Assembly: GCA_007258455.2 (NCBI GenBank) | Contig: VDFB02344382.1 | Location: forward strand, 124,001-188,000 | Reading direction: 5' to 3' | From: Sequoia sempervirens | Lineage: Eukaryota; Streptophyta; Pinopsida; Cupressales; Cupressaceae | DNA length: 64,000 nt | Part shown: piece after piece, positions 10,945-22,075 of the stretch | How the letters are laid out: the number at the start of each line of letters is the position of its first letter | Position numbering within the stretch: position 1 is the stretch's first letter | The notes under the pieces: model-generated | Seen by the model: the letters and a program-made list of their open reading frames with translations, nothing else | Databases searched by the model: none | What the model was told of the DNA's origin: nothing | Made by a program: the position numbers and the translations under genes

Positions 10945-12162
10945 TGTAGAGAAGGGGGATCCGTCACCCCCTAGGCTCTTAGGTAACGAAAGAGTAAGGG
11001 AATGAACTGCCTTAAACTATCTCAGACTACCTAATAAGAAGAAAGGACAAGCTGAAAAGGAGGAGCAAACAAGACTTTGTTTCCCTTCAGATTATGACAG
11101 GTGTTTTTCAGAACCAGGTGAGTAGACCGCATTGGTCTCGGACTATGAACCAGACAATTCTCTATCAAGGAATGACAGCGTGGGAGTCAGACTTCAATGC
11201 ACTGTGCTAGAGTCTCAGATATGCGCTAGCGTCCTATACAGACAAACGATCAAGCAATAGTCGGAAACTCACAAAGTCTACTAATGACTCAAATACTGAA
11301 GTTTTGCAGTTGATAGGAAAGTAAAGGAAATGTGAAGTACAACAAGAACATTATAAAAACTACTCTAATAGTGAAATGACAAAGAGAGAAGAAGAATACT
11401 AACTTACTCAAGGTCTACTTCGCTTGCTAGCTCCAAGAAAACAAACAACACCTACACACACAGTGACAAGAAAAATGTTGGGGCTGTGTTTGGAACTTGC
11501 CTCACTCAAGTCCCCGTTTTAGTGTTCCCACCTCCACGGACAGCCAGATATGCAACAATATAGAGAAAGCGATAAAGAAGAGAATAGGAATGATGCAATG
11601 AAGTAGAGAGCAATGACACCCAGAATGCTACTCTACAAGAACAATAATCCAAGCAAATACAAGACACAATATCACCTTCCTTTCTACAAGAACTCAAGGT
11701 TGAGAGAGGAAGAATAAGATAGATGACACCATGCCAAGATAGAGCTTCATGAACTTGCAATGACAATGGTGTTGGAGCAAGAAGATGCTTTAGAAGCCAA
11801 GTAGAAAGCTGGTAGAAGCAAGAAAGAGTGATAAAGAAGCAATAATGTTGCAAGAATGATAAAGAAGTATTGCAAGAATGAAAGTGAAGTTGCATTCGAG
11901 TGATAAAATGAAGTTTGAATGGGTAAATGGAGGTGAATAGTTGTTTTCCGTCAGTTAAGATTCTGCAGGGAACGTTACATTCATAGGCACCTAGGAATCG
12001 TAATGCTTCTACAGATTCCAGACGTAGGAATCTTTGTCAGGATGGTAGCGCAGTGCACGGACATCCAAGCGGCGTGCACACTTTCTTGAGAAAAATTCCC
12101 TCACCGACACAAAACGACAGGGACACTTGGGCAAAATGGGATAAAAGTGACGGGTATTTACA
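10945..12162 (-). mobile_element. Candidate 5' LTR of the minus-strand gypsy element
   Basis: On the minus strand the block starts TGTAAATACCCGTCAC (right end 12162) and ends CCTTCTCTACA (left end 10945). It is followed at once by TTTTTGGTGAACCAGACGTG, which begins like a primer-binding site (TGG...). The gag pseudogene begins about 150 bp further on the same strand. Boundaries rest on TG/CA ends and position only, since no second LTR copy is in the window. Confidence 0.5.
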
Positions 12163-14013
12163 TTATCGGACTTGTAAGGCTAAAATGAGGGTAAATTAAT
12201 GGGAAATTTGCCTAGGTGCAAATTTATGCCACTACAAGTTGAAGTAGAATGGTTCAGTTGATACTTATGCATTTGAGTTTCATAGACTTTTAGTGATGGT
12301 TCCTGATGTTCTTGAGTAGACTTATTATTCTTTTTATTTTGGGGTTGACAAAACCACTTCACGGATGGGTGAAGGAATTTGACTCACCTACTTTATAGGA
12401 TGCTAAAAAGGGGAAGAAATATGGAGTCCTCCACACCAAAAAGCAAATTTCAGCGTAAGTCATTCCCACCAAAGAAGAATAAGAAGCCTTTTCAAAAGGA
12501 ATGGCCTAAGAAAGCTATTGCGAATGATGAAACCAAAATGAGTTGTGAAAGAAACAATTATGTTTTTCATGTAAAGAACCACGAGAATAGGGACACAAGT
12601 GCCTAGGGATAGGTAAGGTGTATTACATTTAGGTTATTTCAAATAGTGAAGAAGAAAAGTTGAACCGGAGGAAAAAATGATGGGAAGAGTTTCAAGAGAA
12701 GTAACAATTGCTACACTATTATGTACACTTAGATGTAATCCATTTAAAGTTAGAGAAGTTTTGTAAGGGCAGCGGTGACTGTTTTGATTTATAGTGGGGT
12801 AACCCACAACATCATTTGATTAGGGCCTAGTGGCGAAGAGTGGCCTTGAGGTAAATATTTTGTGGGTTTATGTTATGGTGGCATATGGATTTGTTCTTAC
12901 TTGCACAAAGAAGATATCTTAAATGAGAATCATGTTGGGTAATCATCAAGTGGCTGATGATTTGTGTGTAGTTGGGATTGGAGAGACATATGTTGTATTG
13001 GGAATTCAATGATTGCATTGACTTGGGAAGCACTCTTAGAATTTAAAGGATGGAATAAAAAGTTAAAGTGGATGGAAAAAAGGTGGTACTTCTAGGCATG
13101 TCTAATTGAGGTCCGAGAATGGTCACAACAAAGAAGATGGATGTTCTTTTCAAACATGATGAGGTTGCATGGCCAGCCCAATGTTTTGTTTCTACAAAGA
13201 ATTCTATAGAAGGTGAGAGACATTATGATGTTGATATACTTTCACTATTGGAGAAGCATAGTTTAGTGTTTGACCACATTCTTCCCAGTAGGTCACCTAA
13301 TAGGAGTTTGAGCATGTCATTGAGTTTGATGGGACCAAACCTATCATAACCACTCCTTTTAATCATCCAAAAAAGCATAAAGAGGAGATATAGAAAACTA
13401 TTTGACAACTATTTGATATGGGGCATATTAGACCCAGTTCTAATCCTTTTGCTTCTTCAATAATGCTAGTTAAGAAGAAGGATGGGATAGTGTGGATGTG
13501 CACTGACTACAAGGCTCTCAATAAGAAGACAATTAAAAACAAGTACCATATCCCTAAAATTGATGGATTGATTGATGAGTTACATGGGGCAATCTAGTTT
13601 TCAAAGATTTATTTATGATTAGGGTATCATTAGATTAGATTCATAGAGGACATTTGCAAAACCACATTTAGATGCCATTATAGTCATTACAGGTTTTCGG
13701 TCGTGCTGTTTTGGTTGACCAATGCACCTACTATGTCCCAGTCATGTATGAATTATGTTTTGAACATGCAGTTGAATAAATTTGTACTTGTCTTTTTGAT
13801 GACATTTTGATTTATGGGAAGAATTGAGAGGACCGTGTCAATTATATTGATAAGTCTTAGAAATCATAGAAGCACAATCATTATATCCCAAAATGTCTAA
13901 GTATGAACTTGGGATGACAAAGATTGTATATTTGGGGCATTTGATCAATGTAGAGGGGGTCGAGGTTGACATGGATAAGATTCGTGTTGTTAAATCTATT
14001 TGCAAACCCCATG
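12163..14013 (+). pseudogene. Decayed Ty3/gypsy gag-pol (protease and reverse transcriptase)
   Basis: Plus-strand remains in shifting frames. End of gag with GWVKEFDSPTL and a Lys-rich tail (about 12360-12530). A protease-like VLIYSGVTHNII at about 12779-12815, in which the catalytic Asp of the usual D-S/T-G triad reads Tyr. The RT start PSSNPFASSIMLVKKKDG and MCTDYKALNKKTIKNKYHIP (13435-13560), IDELHGA (13572-13592), and the catalytic-box relative CLFDDILIYGKN at about 13787-13822. Then YLGHLI at about 13930. Many stops and shifts. It ends abruptly at about 14013, where minus-strand hAT sequence begins. No RNase H or integrase survives. A non-functional relic. Confidence 0.82.
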
Positions 14014-16857
14014 TAATAGTGTTGGATGGCCTCTTTGGCCCTATCCATTGCCTCATAAAGATATCCCATCACATTTTTCTTGCCATCCACCAAGTGCAAG
14101 ACCCTCACCAATGGCTCAGTCACCTATAAATTACAAAGTAGAACCAAATTTAAATTACACGTTATAATGAGACAAAATACTTTTAGAATTTTAAATTAAG
14201 AAAAAAGGATTCAATCTGAAAATTCATTAGAGTTGAAGTTACCTGGACAATCTCTAATGCTCTAGTTGCAAATTGACTATCAAAGATTATTGCTTGAATC
14301 TTTTCTCCATCATCCTTCTTTGAGTAAGTTGAGTCTACCCATGGTTGACTCACAAAAATCTGCTTCAAGGAAGTCAATAAACCGGTGATACTTTGCAACG
14401 TAAGAAAATTAGTTGCAAACCTTGTAGCACTTGATTGCACAAGCTCTTTCCCTTTGGTGTGATCTCTCATCAATTGAAGAACCCATGGGTGATTATATAT
14501 ATATTTTGTTATGTCTCTTGCTTGTTCTACAATTGGTTTCACCCAGTCAATTTTTCCTGTCCTCCTAAAGAAGGTCAAGGCAATGAGCTGCACAAGGGGT
14601 CCAAAAAGGTGTTGAATGCCTTGCTTGAAGCAATCTACCAGCTGCCACATATGCCTTTGCATTGTCAGTAACAATTTGGACAACATTTTCTATGCCCACC
14701 TCTAAAACGACCCGCTCCAACATCAAACTCAAATTTTCTGCATTCTTTATTATGTTGGAAGCATCAATTGACTTCAGAAAAACCAGCAGACCATTTGAAG
14801 CCACTATAAAATTGATAAGAGTGCGGTTTTTTCCATCTGTCCAGCCATCTGAATGAATTGAGCATCCATACTTTTGCCATTGCTTCTTTTGAGCTTCCAC
14901 AATTCCTTTTGCATCTACAATAGCATCTTTAAGTAACCTCCCACTTATATCTCTTGGACTAGGAGCCTTGTACCTGTAATGTCTCCTTTTTCGGCATGAT
15001 CGTGTCTGATGGTGGTTATCCTATTACTCTGACTCTCGTAGGCTAACAGGTTGGGTTAGAGGGTCAGTGGCATTATTTGATGGGTTTTGTCGTTCTCATC
15101 CTTTGACTTCAGCGATTCGCTCATAGCAGTGCTTGGCAGTTCAGTGATTGACAACTTCTGACGGCACGTCAATATGACAGGTTATGAGCGAGATATTAAT
15201 ATTCCCGTGAAATTGAAGTGTTTTAACTTTATTTAATGGAATATTATAAAGTTGATTTGACTTTATAATAAAGAATTCACTTAAATTTATTTAAGTGAAA
15301 AATTAAAACACTTTATCAAAAGGGGCGCCCATTTATTTATTCATTGACTATTGAAATGTTTAAAAGACATTTTAAATGTATTTTAAAGTGAAATTGGCGT
15401 CACTTTTTGGAGATGCGTGCCTTTTGGGGTTTATAAGCAACCAAAGGGAAAAATCGAACTCATTCATTGATTATTTGATATTTTCTTCTTTGGCTTGGCT
15501 TGAGCTGGGTTTCCTCTGAGACAAGGGTTTCAGGATTGTTTATCTCTAGAGAACGAAAACTCTTCACAGATCTGTGATTGTGAGACTGTGAAAGATCAGT
15601 TGAATGATTGCAACAGCGGGGGCTTCAATTCAGAAGTTTCTACAATGCTTAATCAGGGATTTCTGTGCATATTCAGTAGAGTTCTTCAATAAAAAAATAC
15701 AGAAGGATTTGTGTGATAGGCGCCTATCTTCATCTGGTGATTCATTCTTGTTATGGCTGTTCTTTCCTTACAGATGGCGTGGTTTCTTCTTAAAGGGCGT
15801 GGCTCTTAGATAAAAGGTGTTTGGAGTTTTTTTGGGAGAAATGCCTTCCTTTTTGAGGGTTTCTCATCTCCTTTATTGGCGCCTAGCTTGTACCTTTCAT
15901 TTGCTTCAGTTTTCAAGCTGGAGATTGCATTCAGTTGGATTCTACGTTTGAATTTGTTAGTTTTCATCATTCTTGGCTGGCAAACTGGACTAATTTCTTA
16001 TTAAAATAATCTGGAGCATTTCCGGTATGTCTGAAATTTGTAATCTCTTTGTTTCAGTTATTTACTACCTTCTGCATTTCCATTTGGTAAATTTAAGCTC
16101 AGATTTGAGTTCTATGAGCAATTATATGTTGCACCCCTTCTATTTCTCTCTAGAAACTTTCTTAAAAAAAACTAAAAAACACATAAAAATAGAATCAAAC
16201 ATCAAGGGTTTGGAGAGGAGCTAGTTAGGCTCATCACAGTACCCTTTACCTGCAACTGTCAATGCTATCACCAAACACTCCCAATATGGACTTCTTGCCA
16301 CGTTGAAGGGAAGGTTGTTATAAAACCAAAAATTAGCACAAGCCTTGTTTGCTTCTTTGTGAACCTCCTTATTCCACCCAGTACCTTCCAGTGAAGGTTG
16401 TGATCCTTGAACATTTCTAGGGACAAAAAATTGGAATTTGTTTGAAGTGGATGAAGTGGATGGGGTATTTATATGCGGACCACGACTAGAGCCCAATATG
16501 CCTTGCATGTTCACATAAGAATCTTTAGTCAAATTAGGAGCAAATGGTTGCTTGTGTCTTTGCCCTCTCCAAATTTTTTTCATCAAGTGCTGCAAGAAGA
16601 GCTTCCATCTCTCGTCTCACCTCTACAGGGGCTGTTGGACATGCCTTTGCATCACGGCAAGGAATACCAGCAAGATGGTATTTGAGGCAATTGATGCCTC
16701 CACTAATCTTCTTCTTGCACCAAGTACAAATAACACTCCTTGGTACTGGCCCATAATAGCCATGTTTGCAAGCGGGATCACGGCTACCAGGGGGTCTCCT
16801 TTCAATGTCTTGGCTTGTGGCAGCTGTGTTCGAACCAGATGCAAAGGCGGATGCCAT
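14014..16857 (-). pseudogene. hAT transposase pseudogene (copy b), split by a solo LTR
   Basis: Minus-strand hAT transposase. First exon from 16857: a BED-type zinc finger (C and H ligands in CKHGYYG, ICTWCKKK, LKYHLAG), then a Ser/Thr-rich linker, to RSPYWECLVIALTVAGKGY at 16239. A solo LTR (14975-16238) interrupts here. Coding resumes at 14974 with PSPRDISGRLLKDAI, YGCSIHSDGWTDGKNRTLIN and VTDNAKAYVAAGRLL (DUF659 core), then FWTPCAAHCLDL. A GT...AG intron at 14124-14242 is followed by VTEPLVRVLHLVDGKKNVMGY and MDRAKEAIQ, where it is cut at about 14014. Frameshifts near 16560 and 14575. The C-terminal dimerisation domain is missing. The relatives at 1183-2708 share sequence and intron position. 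Confidence 0.88.
14975..16238 (+). mobile_element. Solo LTR (family D) inside hAT copy b, TSD GTACC
   Basis: A 1264-bp TG...CA block, TGTAATGTCTCC to ATCACA, with perfect GTACC duplications at 14970-14974 and 16239-16243. Removing it rejoins the hAT coding sequence. A U3 block with TCTCGTAGGCTAACAGG at about 15037 resembles the start of the block at 52437. A TATA-like TTTATAAGC lies at about 15430. Confidence 0.9.
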
Positions 16858-16869
16858 TGCGATTAAATA

Positions 16870-17490
16870 TTAACCTACAATATTAGAAGTTGAATAATGA
16901 ATATATTAGATGTAACAAATCTAATTGTTTGAGGCTTTGAGCATGTTTTTGTTCAATGCTAAGTGTTTTCTACATCAGATTTATTATTATTTTAAATTTT
17001 AAATGTAAAATTTCATATATTATTTTATTATAATAAATTAATAATATCATGGCGAAATTGCAAATAATAATATCATTTTTCTACTTCTTATTTAATATTT
17101 ATTATTTTTTTAAAACTAAAATTCCATATATTATTTAATTATAATATATTAATAATATCTTGGCAAATAATAATAATAAATATAAAACAATAGTACTATT
17201 TGCCATGATATTATTCTAAATTATAATAAAATAATATATGAAATTTTCGTTTTAAAATAATAATAATTAATAAATATTAAATATTATGTAGAAAAGTGAA
17301 AACATTTTATGAATATTAAAAATTAAAACTCCCATATGATATTATTATAAATTTATAATAAAATAATATATGAAAACAAAATTTTAATAATAATAAAATT
17401 ATATTGATGTAGAAAAGAAACGAATTAATATTTTTATTATTTTATACAAAGCATATGTATAAAATAATAAAAAATTTAAATCACATGTAC
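16870..17490. repeat. AT-rich fold-back region
   Basis: Over 90 per cent A+T in places. The sequence before about 17190 (with TTTCATATATTATTTTATTA near 17010 and a similar unit near 17120) recurs in reverse complement after it (TAATAAAATAATATATGAAA at about 17226 and 17357). It would form a large imperfect hairpin. No ORF. It lies upstream of hAT copy b. Confidence 0.6.
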
Positions 17491-18140
17491 ATTGCGATTG
17501 AACTATTGAAGTCTATGGCTGAATAAAATTAAATTGCGCCATTTTATGAAGCTCAGGCATTTGAAAAATATAAAATGTGAAGCTGAAAAAAATAAAATAT
17601 GAAGCTCACGGATGCATTGCACAGGTATTTGAAAAAAATAAAAATGAAGCTGAGGCGTTGAACGCATGACACACAGGCATTGAAGTTTTGAATGCACGCA
17701 GAGAAGGTGAACATAGTAAATTGCAACTAACCTGGAAATCGTGCAACGGGCAGCCAACACTCCAAATCGTGCAACCACCAGTCCAAATCACACTCCAAAT
17801 CACGCAACCACCAGTCCAAATTGCGCAACCACCACTGCAGATCGCTTGAGGGTGACTGTAAATGGTAAAAACGAGGGTTGAATAGCACGAAACCGCATCC
17901 AAAACGTGGTAAAACGAGTAAAAAATACCCCCGAAAATGAAAATGCCTGGAAAAACGTTAGGTTTTTTGTGCTGATTATTCTACGAGAAAACAAGAGATT
18001 ACACGGCGATTACTCGAGGAAAACCAGGAAAAAAATCGGCTAGGGTTTCCTGCGAGTAAAAGTGAAGATTACTCACCCAGCCAAAAAATTAGCAATTACT
18101 CGTCTGCTCAGAGAGTAATCGCCGAGTATGTAAACAGAGC
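17491..18140 (-). mobile_element. Probable 5' non-coding and terminal region of hAT copy b
   Basis: Lies upstream (on the minus strand) of the hAT start codon. Four short units built on CCAGTCCAAAT and CGCAACCACCA sit at 17738-17835. Toward 18140 words such as GATTACTCG, GAGTAATC and GCCGAGTA recur, resembling the GCCGAGTC cluster at the end of the other hAT copy. No coding sequence seen. Exact terminus not fixed. Confidence 0.4.
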
Positions 18141-18562
18141 ATATAGGGTTCATAGGTATGCATAAAAGAAAAAAATGTCTAAAATGTGGAGTTATGGTCT
18201 AGGTATCTAATTTATCATTCCTAGTTGTGCAATTAATTAAATATTTGCAAGAAATAATTTTCTAAATTCAATTGAGGGTATTTTGGAGATTAGAGAAGCC
18301 CTCAATTGGCCATAGCATATCCAATACCCAATTGCTGCTTTTTGAGACCACTGTAGCAATTTAAGGTGAGTGTGGGCTGTTTGAAAAAAAGCTATCGCTG
18401 ACTGTAGGTAGCTTTAGATTTATAAAAAAGAAAAAATTCAAATTTGGATGATTTCAAGTGCACTTAAGACTCTAATATCTCTGCCACCTGGAAATGCTAT
18501 TGGAAATTAAGCTTTAAAAAGGGGGTATTCCAGCTGTTGGGAGATTGTTTGAAGGAGATGTG
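18141..18562. other. Unassigned sequence
   Basis: About 420 bp between the hAT end and a solo LTR. No ORF, repeat or domain recognised. Confidence 0.4.
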
Positions 18563-20425
18563 TGTACTGTCCCCTTCTCGAGCATGATCTTTTCAGTTGA
18601 TCGTTGGCCTATTCCGGAGACCCGTAGGCTACTCGGAAGGTGAAATTAGGGTTTCATGTTTTGGAGGTTGCTATTGCTCGGGATTTGGTGATTGAATTGC
18701 GGATTCTTTCTGGGTTTTCAAAGAGCTTCGTAGTGGTGTGACTTGCTTTGCGTTCCAAGCACTTTCTGGAATTTACTATTTTTAGTAAATTATATTTTTG
18801 GCAGTAGACAGTTTGGTTCCAATTCAGTTGGCTTCCCTCAGCTGTCAGTTCAGTTGGATTATTCAATTTTGGCCTTGGGATGTAGTTGGATAGATAAGTT
18901 CAATTAACTTCAATAATGTTATATTTAAATGTTATATTATCCCCTTGGCCTAGTCTTATAACTTAATGTTGTTTTAAAAAGTTGTCTTCAAGGGTGGGCG
19001 CTTTATGGAGGGGATTTTATATTTTATTAAAGTAAAAAATTGAAGCTTATGTTGGACGCCTATTTCTTGGAGGATTGAATTAAAAATAAAAGTCAAAGTG
19101 AAGCTTTGAAAAGTGGGCGCCATCTCTTGGAGGGAAAAGGTTTGTTTCAAATTTGAATTTAGGGCTTCTCTTCTAGAAGCTTCTGGAGATTCCTTGTTGT
19201 GCCTTTATAAGGTGGTCTCTTCTCTTATTTGAGCATCTTATGTCTGAAGTATTGTTATGCTACCGAAATGTTGCTGGAACTGCTTCGAGGAATGAATGCC
19301 TCCTAGCCTTGGCTCGACTTCATGCTTGAGAGACAGCATCTAGTGGAGAATTTAGTTTGCTTGTGAGAGAATTTGTAGTGAGGTTTGCATTGTAGGTTGA
19401 GTTGTGCTTTTGTAGTTCAGTTTGTTGCATTTCATATCAATTTCTGGAGTTGCTGATATCATAGCAAATTAGTAGTTTTCACTCATATATTTGAAAATAA
19501 AAATATATTTGTTCTGGGTATTGCATATTTCCTTTTCTCTATGCTGGGCGCCCCTTCGTGCCAATTTGCAGATTTTATTATGAAGAACTTGATTTTATAA
19601 AAGAAATTCACCCTTCTTGCCAGGCTGCCCCTCTTTGAAGTGCATTGGGAAGTGTGTTAAATAAATACGTGGGTTTGAGTGTGGTTTCCTGTATGCAGCT
19701 TGGTCGCCCTTGTCATAGGAATTCATTGCATCAGATTTGAGGTCATTTGGTTGAGAGATGAGTGAGATATGAGCATTTTGGTAGGGTTCTATGTTGCTGG
19801 TTCTGTCCTTAAAGTTGCTGGTTTGTCATATCAGATTTGAGTAAATTGCATTTTGGTGAAGGGTTGGTGTTAGGAAGTCATATTAAGCCTTGTGGAGGTC
19901 ACATTTATTATTGCAGCAATTGAAGAGCTTCTAATCTTTGTTCTTGCAGGCACTTCCTATTATTTTGTAAGCTGAATAGTAGTACTGTCAGCATTTCTTA
20001 ATATCTCTCTTCTTGTCTTTGTAATACCCACTGAATAAGTGGAAGAGGCTGGCTTGCCGCCTACTTACATTTGAATTGCATTGTAGTTTGTAGCATCTCC
20101 GCCATATGGTAGCTCCATTCCCATCTTGGGTTGGAAAGCACATGCTTGGCGTCGAGTTTACTTTCAGCATAATTAGTTGGTAGGGATCCTTTGACCATAT
20201 GCTCGGCGTCATTTGGCACATTCTTGGTTAGAGTTATCTAGTTCAGCATTGCATTGAGATCCTCTGACCATATGCTCACACCTTGCCCATCTCGGGATCC
20301 TGGTGTACATTCTTGGTTAGAGTTGAATTCCGCATCGTTTTGGTTTAAGTGCTAACCCTAACGGATGTGTGTTGCATTGCTCATTGTAACTGAAAATTGA
20401 AAAAAAATTGGCTTGGTATATTTCA
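18563..20425 (+). mobile_element. Solo LTR, family-A relative, TSD ATGTG
   Basis: A 1863-bp block from TGTACTGTCCCC to GTATATTTCA, flanked by perfect ATGTG at 18558-18562 and 20426-20430. It shows the GCCTA/TAGGC hairpin (18607-18629), the AATTTACTA/TAGTAAATT hairpin (about 18770-18791), TATA-like TTTATAAGG (about 19204), the R/U5 motif (19282-19307) and U5 words CCATATGGTAGC. There is no primer-binding site after it, so it is solo. Confidence 0.9.
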
Positions 20426-20430
20426 ATGTG

Positions 20431-21947
20431 GGAGTTTGGGAGTGGTGTTGGAAGCTGGAAGCTTTCCAAAATGGCATGGTAGTCCTAAAAAAAGCAGAGT
20501 TTGGAATGATTTGGGACTCTATGACAGCAAGCTGTCCATGTTTGGATGGTTGTTAATTATAAACTCCTAGTGATCTCCATTTCCCAGCTATAAAGTGAAA
20601 TCACTTCATCTAAATGGGGTTCGTGAGAGCAAAACACAAGACAAGGTGCTGACATAAAGTAACATGGAAGAGTTGGAAGGGCAGCAACAGGTCTAGGGAA
20701 TATTTGGAGAGTTTATCAACTGCTAGATTGTAAGGAAGGACTTCGATATCATCTACAACCTTCCATTTGAGGTTAGAATATTGTCGTCTGCATCTTGAAT
20801 TGTGTGACCTATAACAGTAAATTTTCTAATGTTACTTAATACTGCTGTCGAGTCCCTATTGGAAAAATTCCAGCATTAATTGGATAGTGAACAATCTCTT
20901 TATGTTTAAGTTTTGGACATTCTTTTGAACAATTGATGAAATAAACACCAAGGAGCAAGAACAGAAAATAATGGGAATATAGTAGCACAGGGTAATTGGC
21001 ATTCCTACAAATATTTAACAATATACAAGGAAAAGTTTAACCAGCCCACTACATGGATCCTACTTCCCCCAGCCCTGGCTAGCATTGTTTGGGTTGGTAC
21101 TTGGTGAGTTTGTGATTCTGAGCAAGTTTTGTAGCTATGATTGATACACAACAAAGTCTAAAATTTTGTTAGGTTCAGACTCATTTTATTGTCAGTGTTC
21201 TTGTTGTATTGAATGGAATGAATGACTTATGCATTGGTTCTGTTTCTCATGGTTGAATTCTACAAAATTTTATTTTATGTTAGAAATGATAATTTCTTTG
21301 AAGATATTATTGCCTGGCCAAAACCAAAAATAAACTAGTTTGTATCCCATGCAAGGAAACAAACTAGTGATTGAATATATTGACATCCAATTCTTTCTTG
21401 TTATAGCAGATTAGTGCTTTGTTATGGTCTTGGATATGGCTGTGATGTGCCCTAGATATGGTATTTACGAAGTTGATGTTCCGTATCCATACAAATATAT
21501 TGTAGATAAAATAAAGTAGGGGATCTCCAGAACATGTGGTAGCAGTTTATTGTTTTCATAACTATCTTGGAGATGCTGTAAGCATCCTCATGATCTCTTT
21601 AGACATATCATATTCACAACAAAGTGACTGCTTTTGGTTACATTTGAAATCAATATTGTCTCTTCATTTCTTTCCATTGACAGTGAACTTTAGTCCTGTT
21701 CTCCTTTTCCTCTGAAGCTTCTATCTTATCAAATAGTCTTTTGATTGAACATAAAAAAATTTATTTCCCAAAGCTCGCTTATAAATATTTATGGCCCAGT
21801 CAACCATGCTCTTTATTTTACTGATACATATTTTCCTAACAGCTTTGAAAATGTGACTAAAGCAAATTTTATCAACCTTCTGAACTTTGTCAAAATAGGA
21901 ACTTCTATTTTAGTACCTTTTATTATAGTAAACTATCCTTCATGCAG
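20431..21947. other. Sequence upstream of a PUS3 exon, probably intron
   Basis: No repeat with defined ends and no convincing coding sequence. Because the exon at 21948 begins inside a conserved domain, this stretch is inferred to be the preceding intron. I looked for the upstream PUS3 block (the FRNFCKMD-type motif) and did not see it here. Confidence 0.5.
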
Positions 21948-22075
21948 GTGGGCCGGCAAAGAAATAATGGCAATGTGTATCAAGGGAAGTGCATTTCTCT
22001 GGCACCAAGTTCGATGCATGGCTGCTGTGCTATTTATGATTGGTCAGGGAATGGAATCACCAACTGTGAGTCTTA
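21948..22075 (+). CDS. PUS3: PUS3 exon: tRNA pseudouridine synthase 3 core (internal exon)
   Basis: Encodes the conserved C-terminal core of the TruA-family tRNA pseudouridine synthase that modifies positions 38/39 of tRNA anticodon arms (yeast Deg1, animal PUS3). The peptide IKGSAFLWHQVRCMAAVLFM followed by IGQGMESPT is the family hallmark; animal PUS3 has a very similar F-L-Y-H-Q-V-R-C-M, then I-G-Q-G-M-E block. The exon follows a pyrimidine-rich ...TTCATGCAG acceptor and ends before GTGAGT, a consensus donor. The first base completes a codon split by the upstream intron; the 3' end is in phase 0. Upstream exons are not in the window. The next coding block is 23.7 kb downstream. No in-frame stop or missing residue, so the gene may be active. 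Confidence 0.9.

Noticed and set aside
21745..21947. Extending the PUS3 exon upstream in the same open frame
   Set aside because: The peptide before the AG at 21946-21947 has no PUS3 similarity, and a good acceptor (TTCATGCAG) sits exactly where similarity begins.
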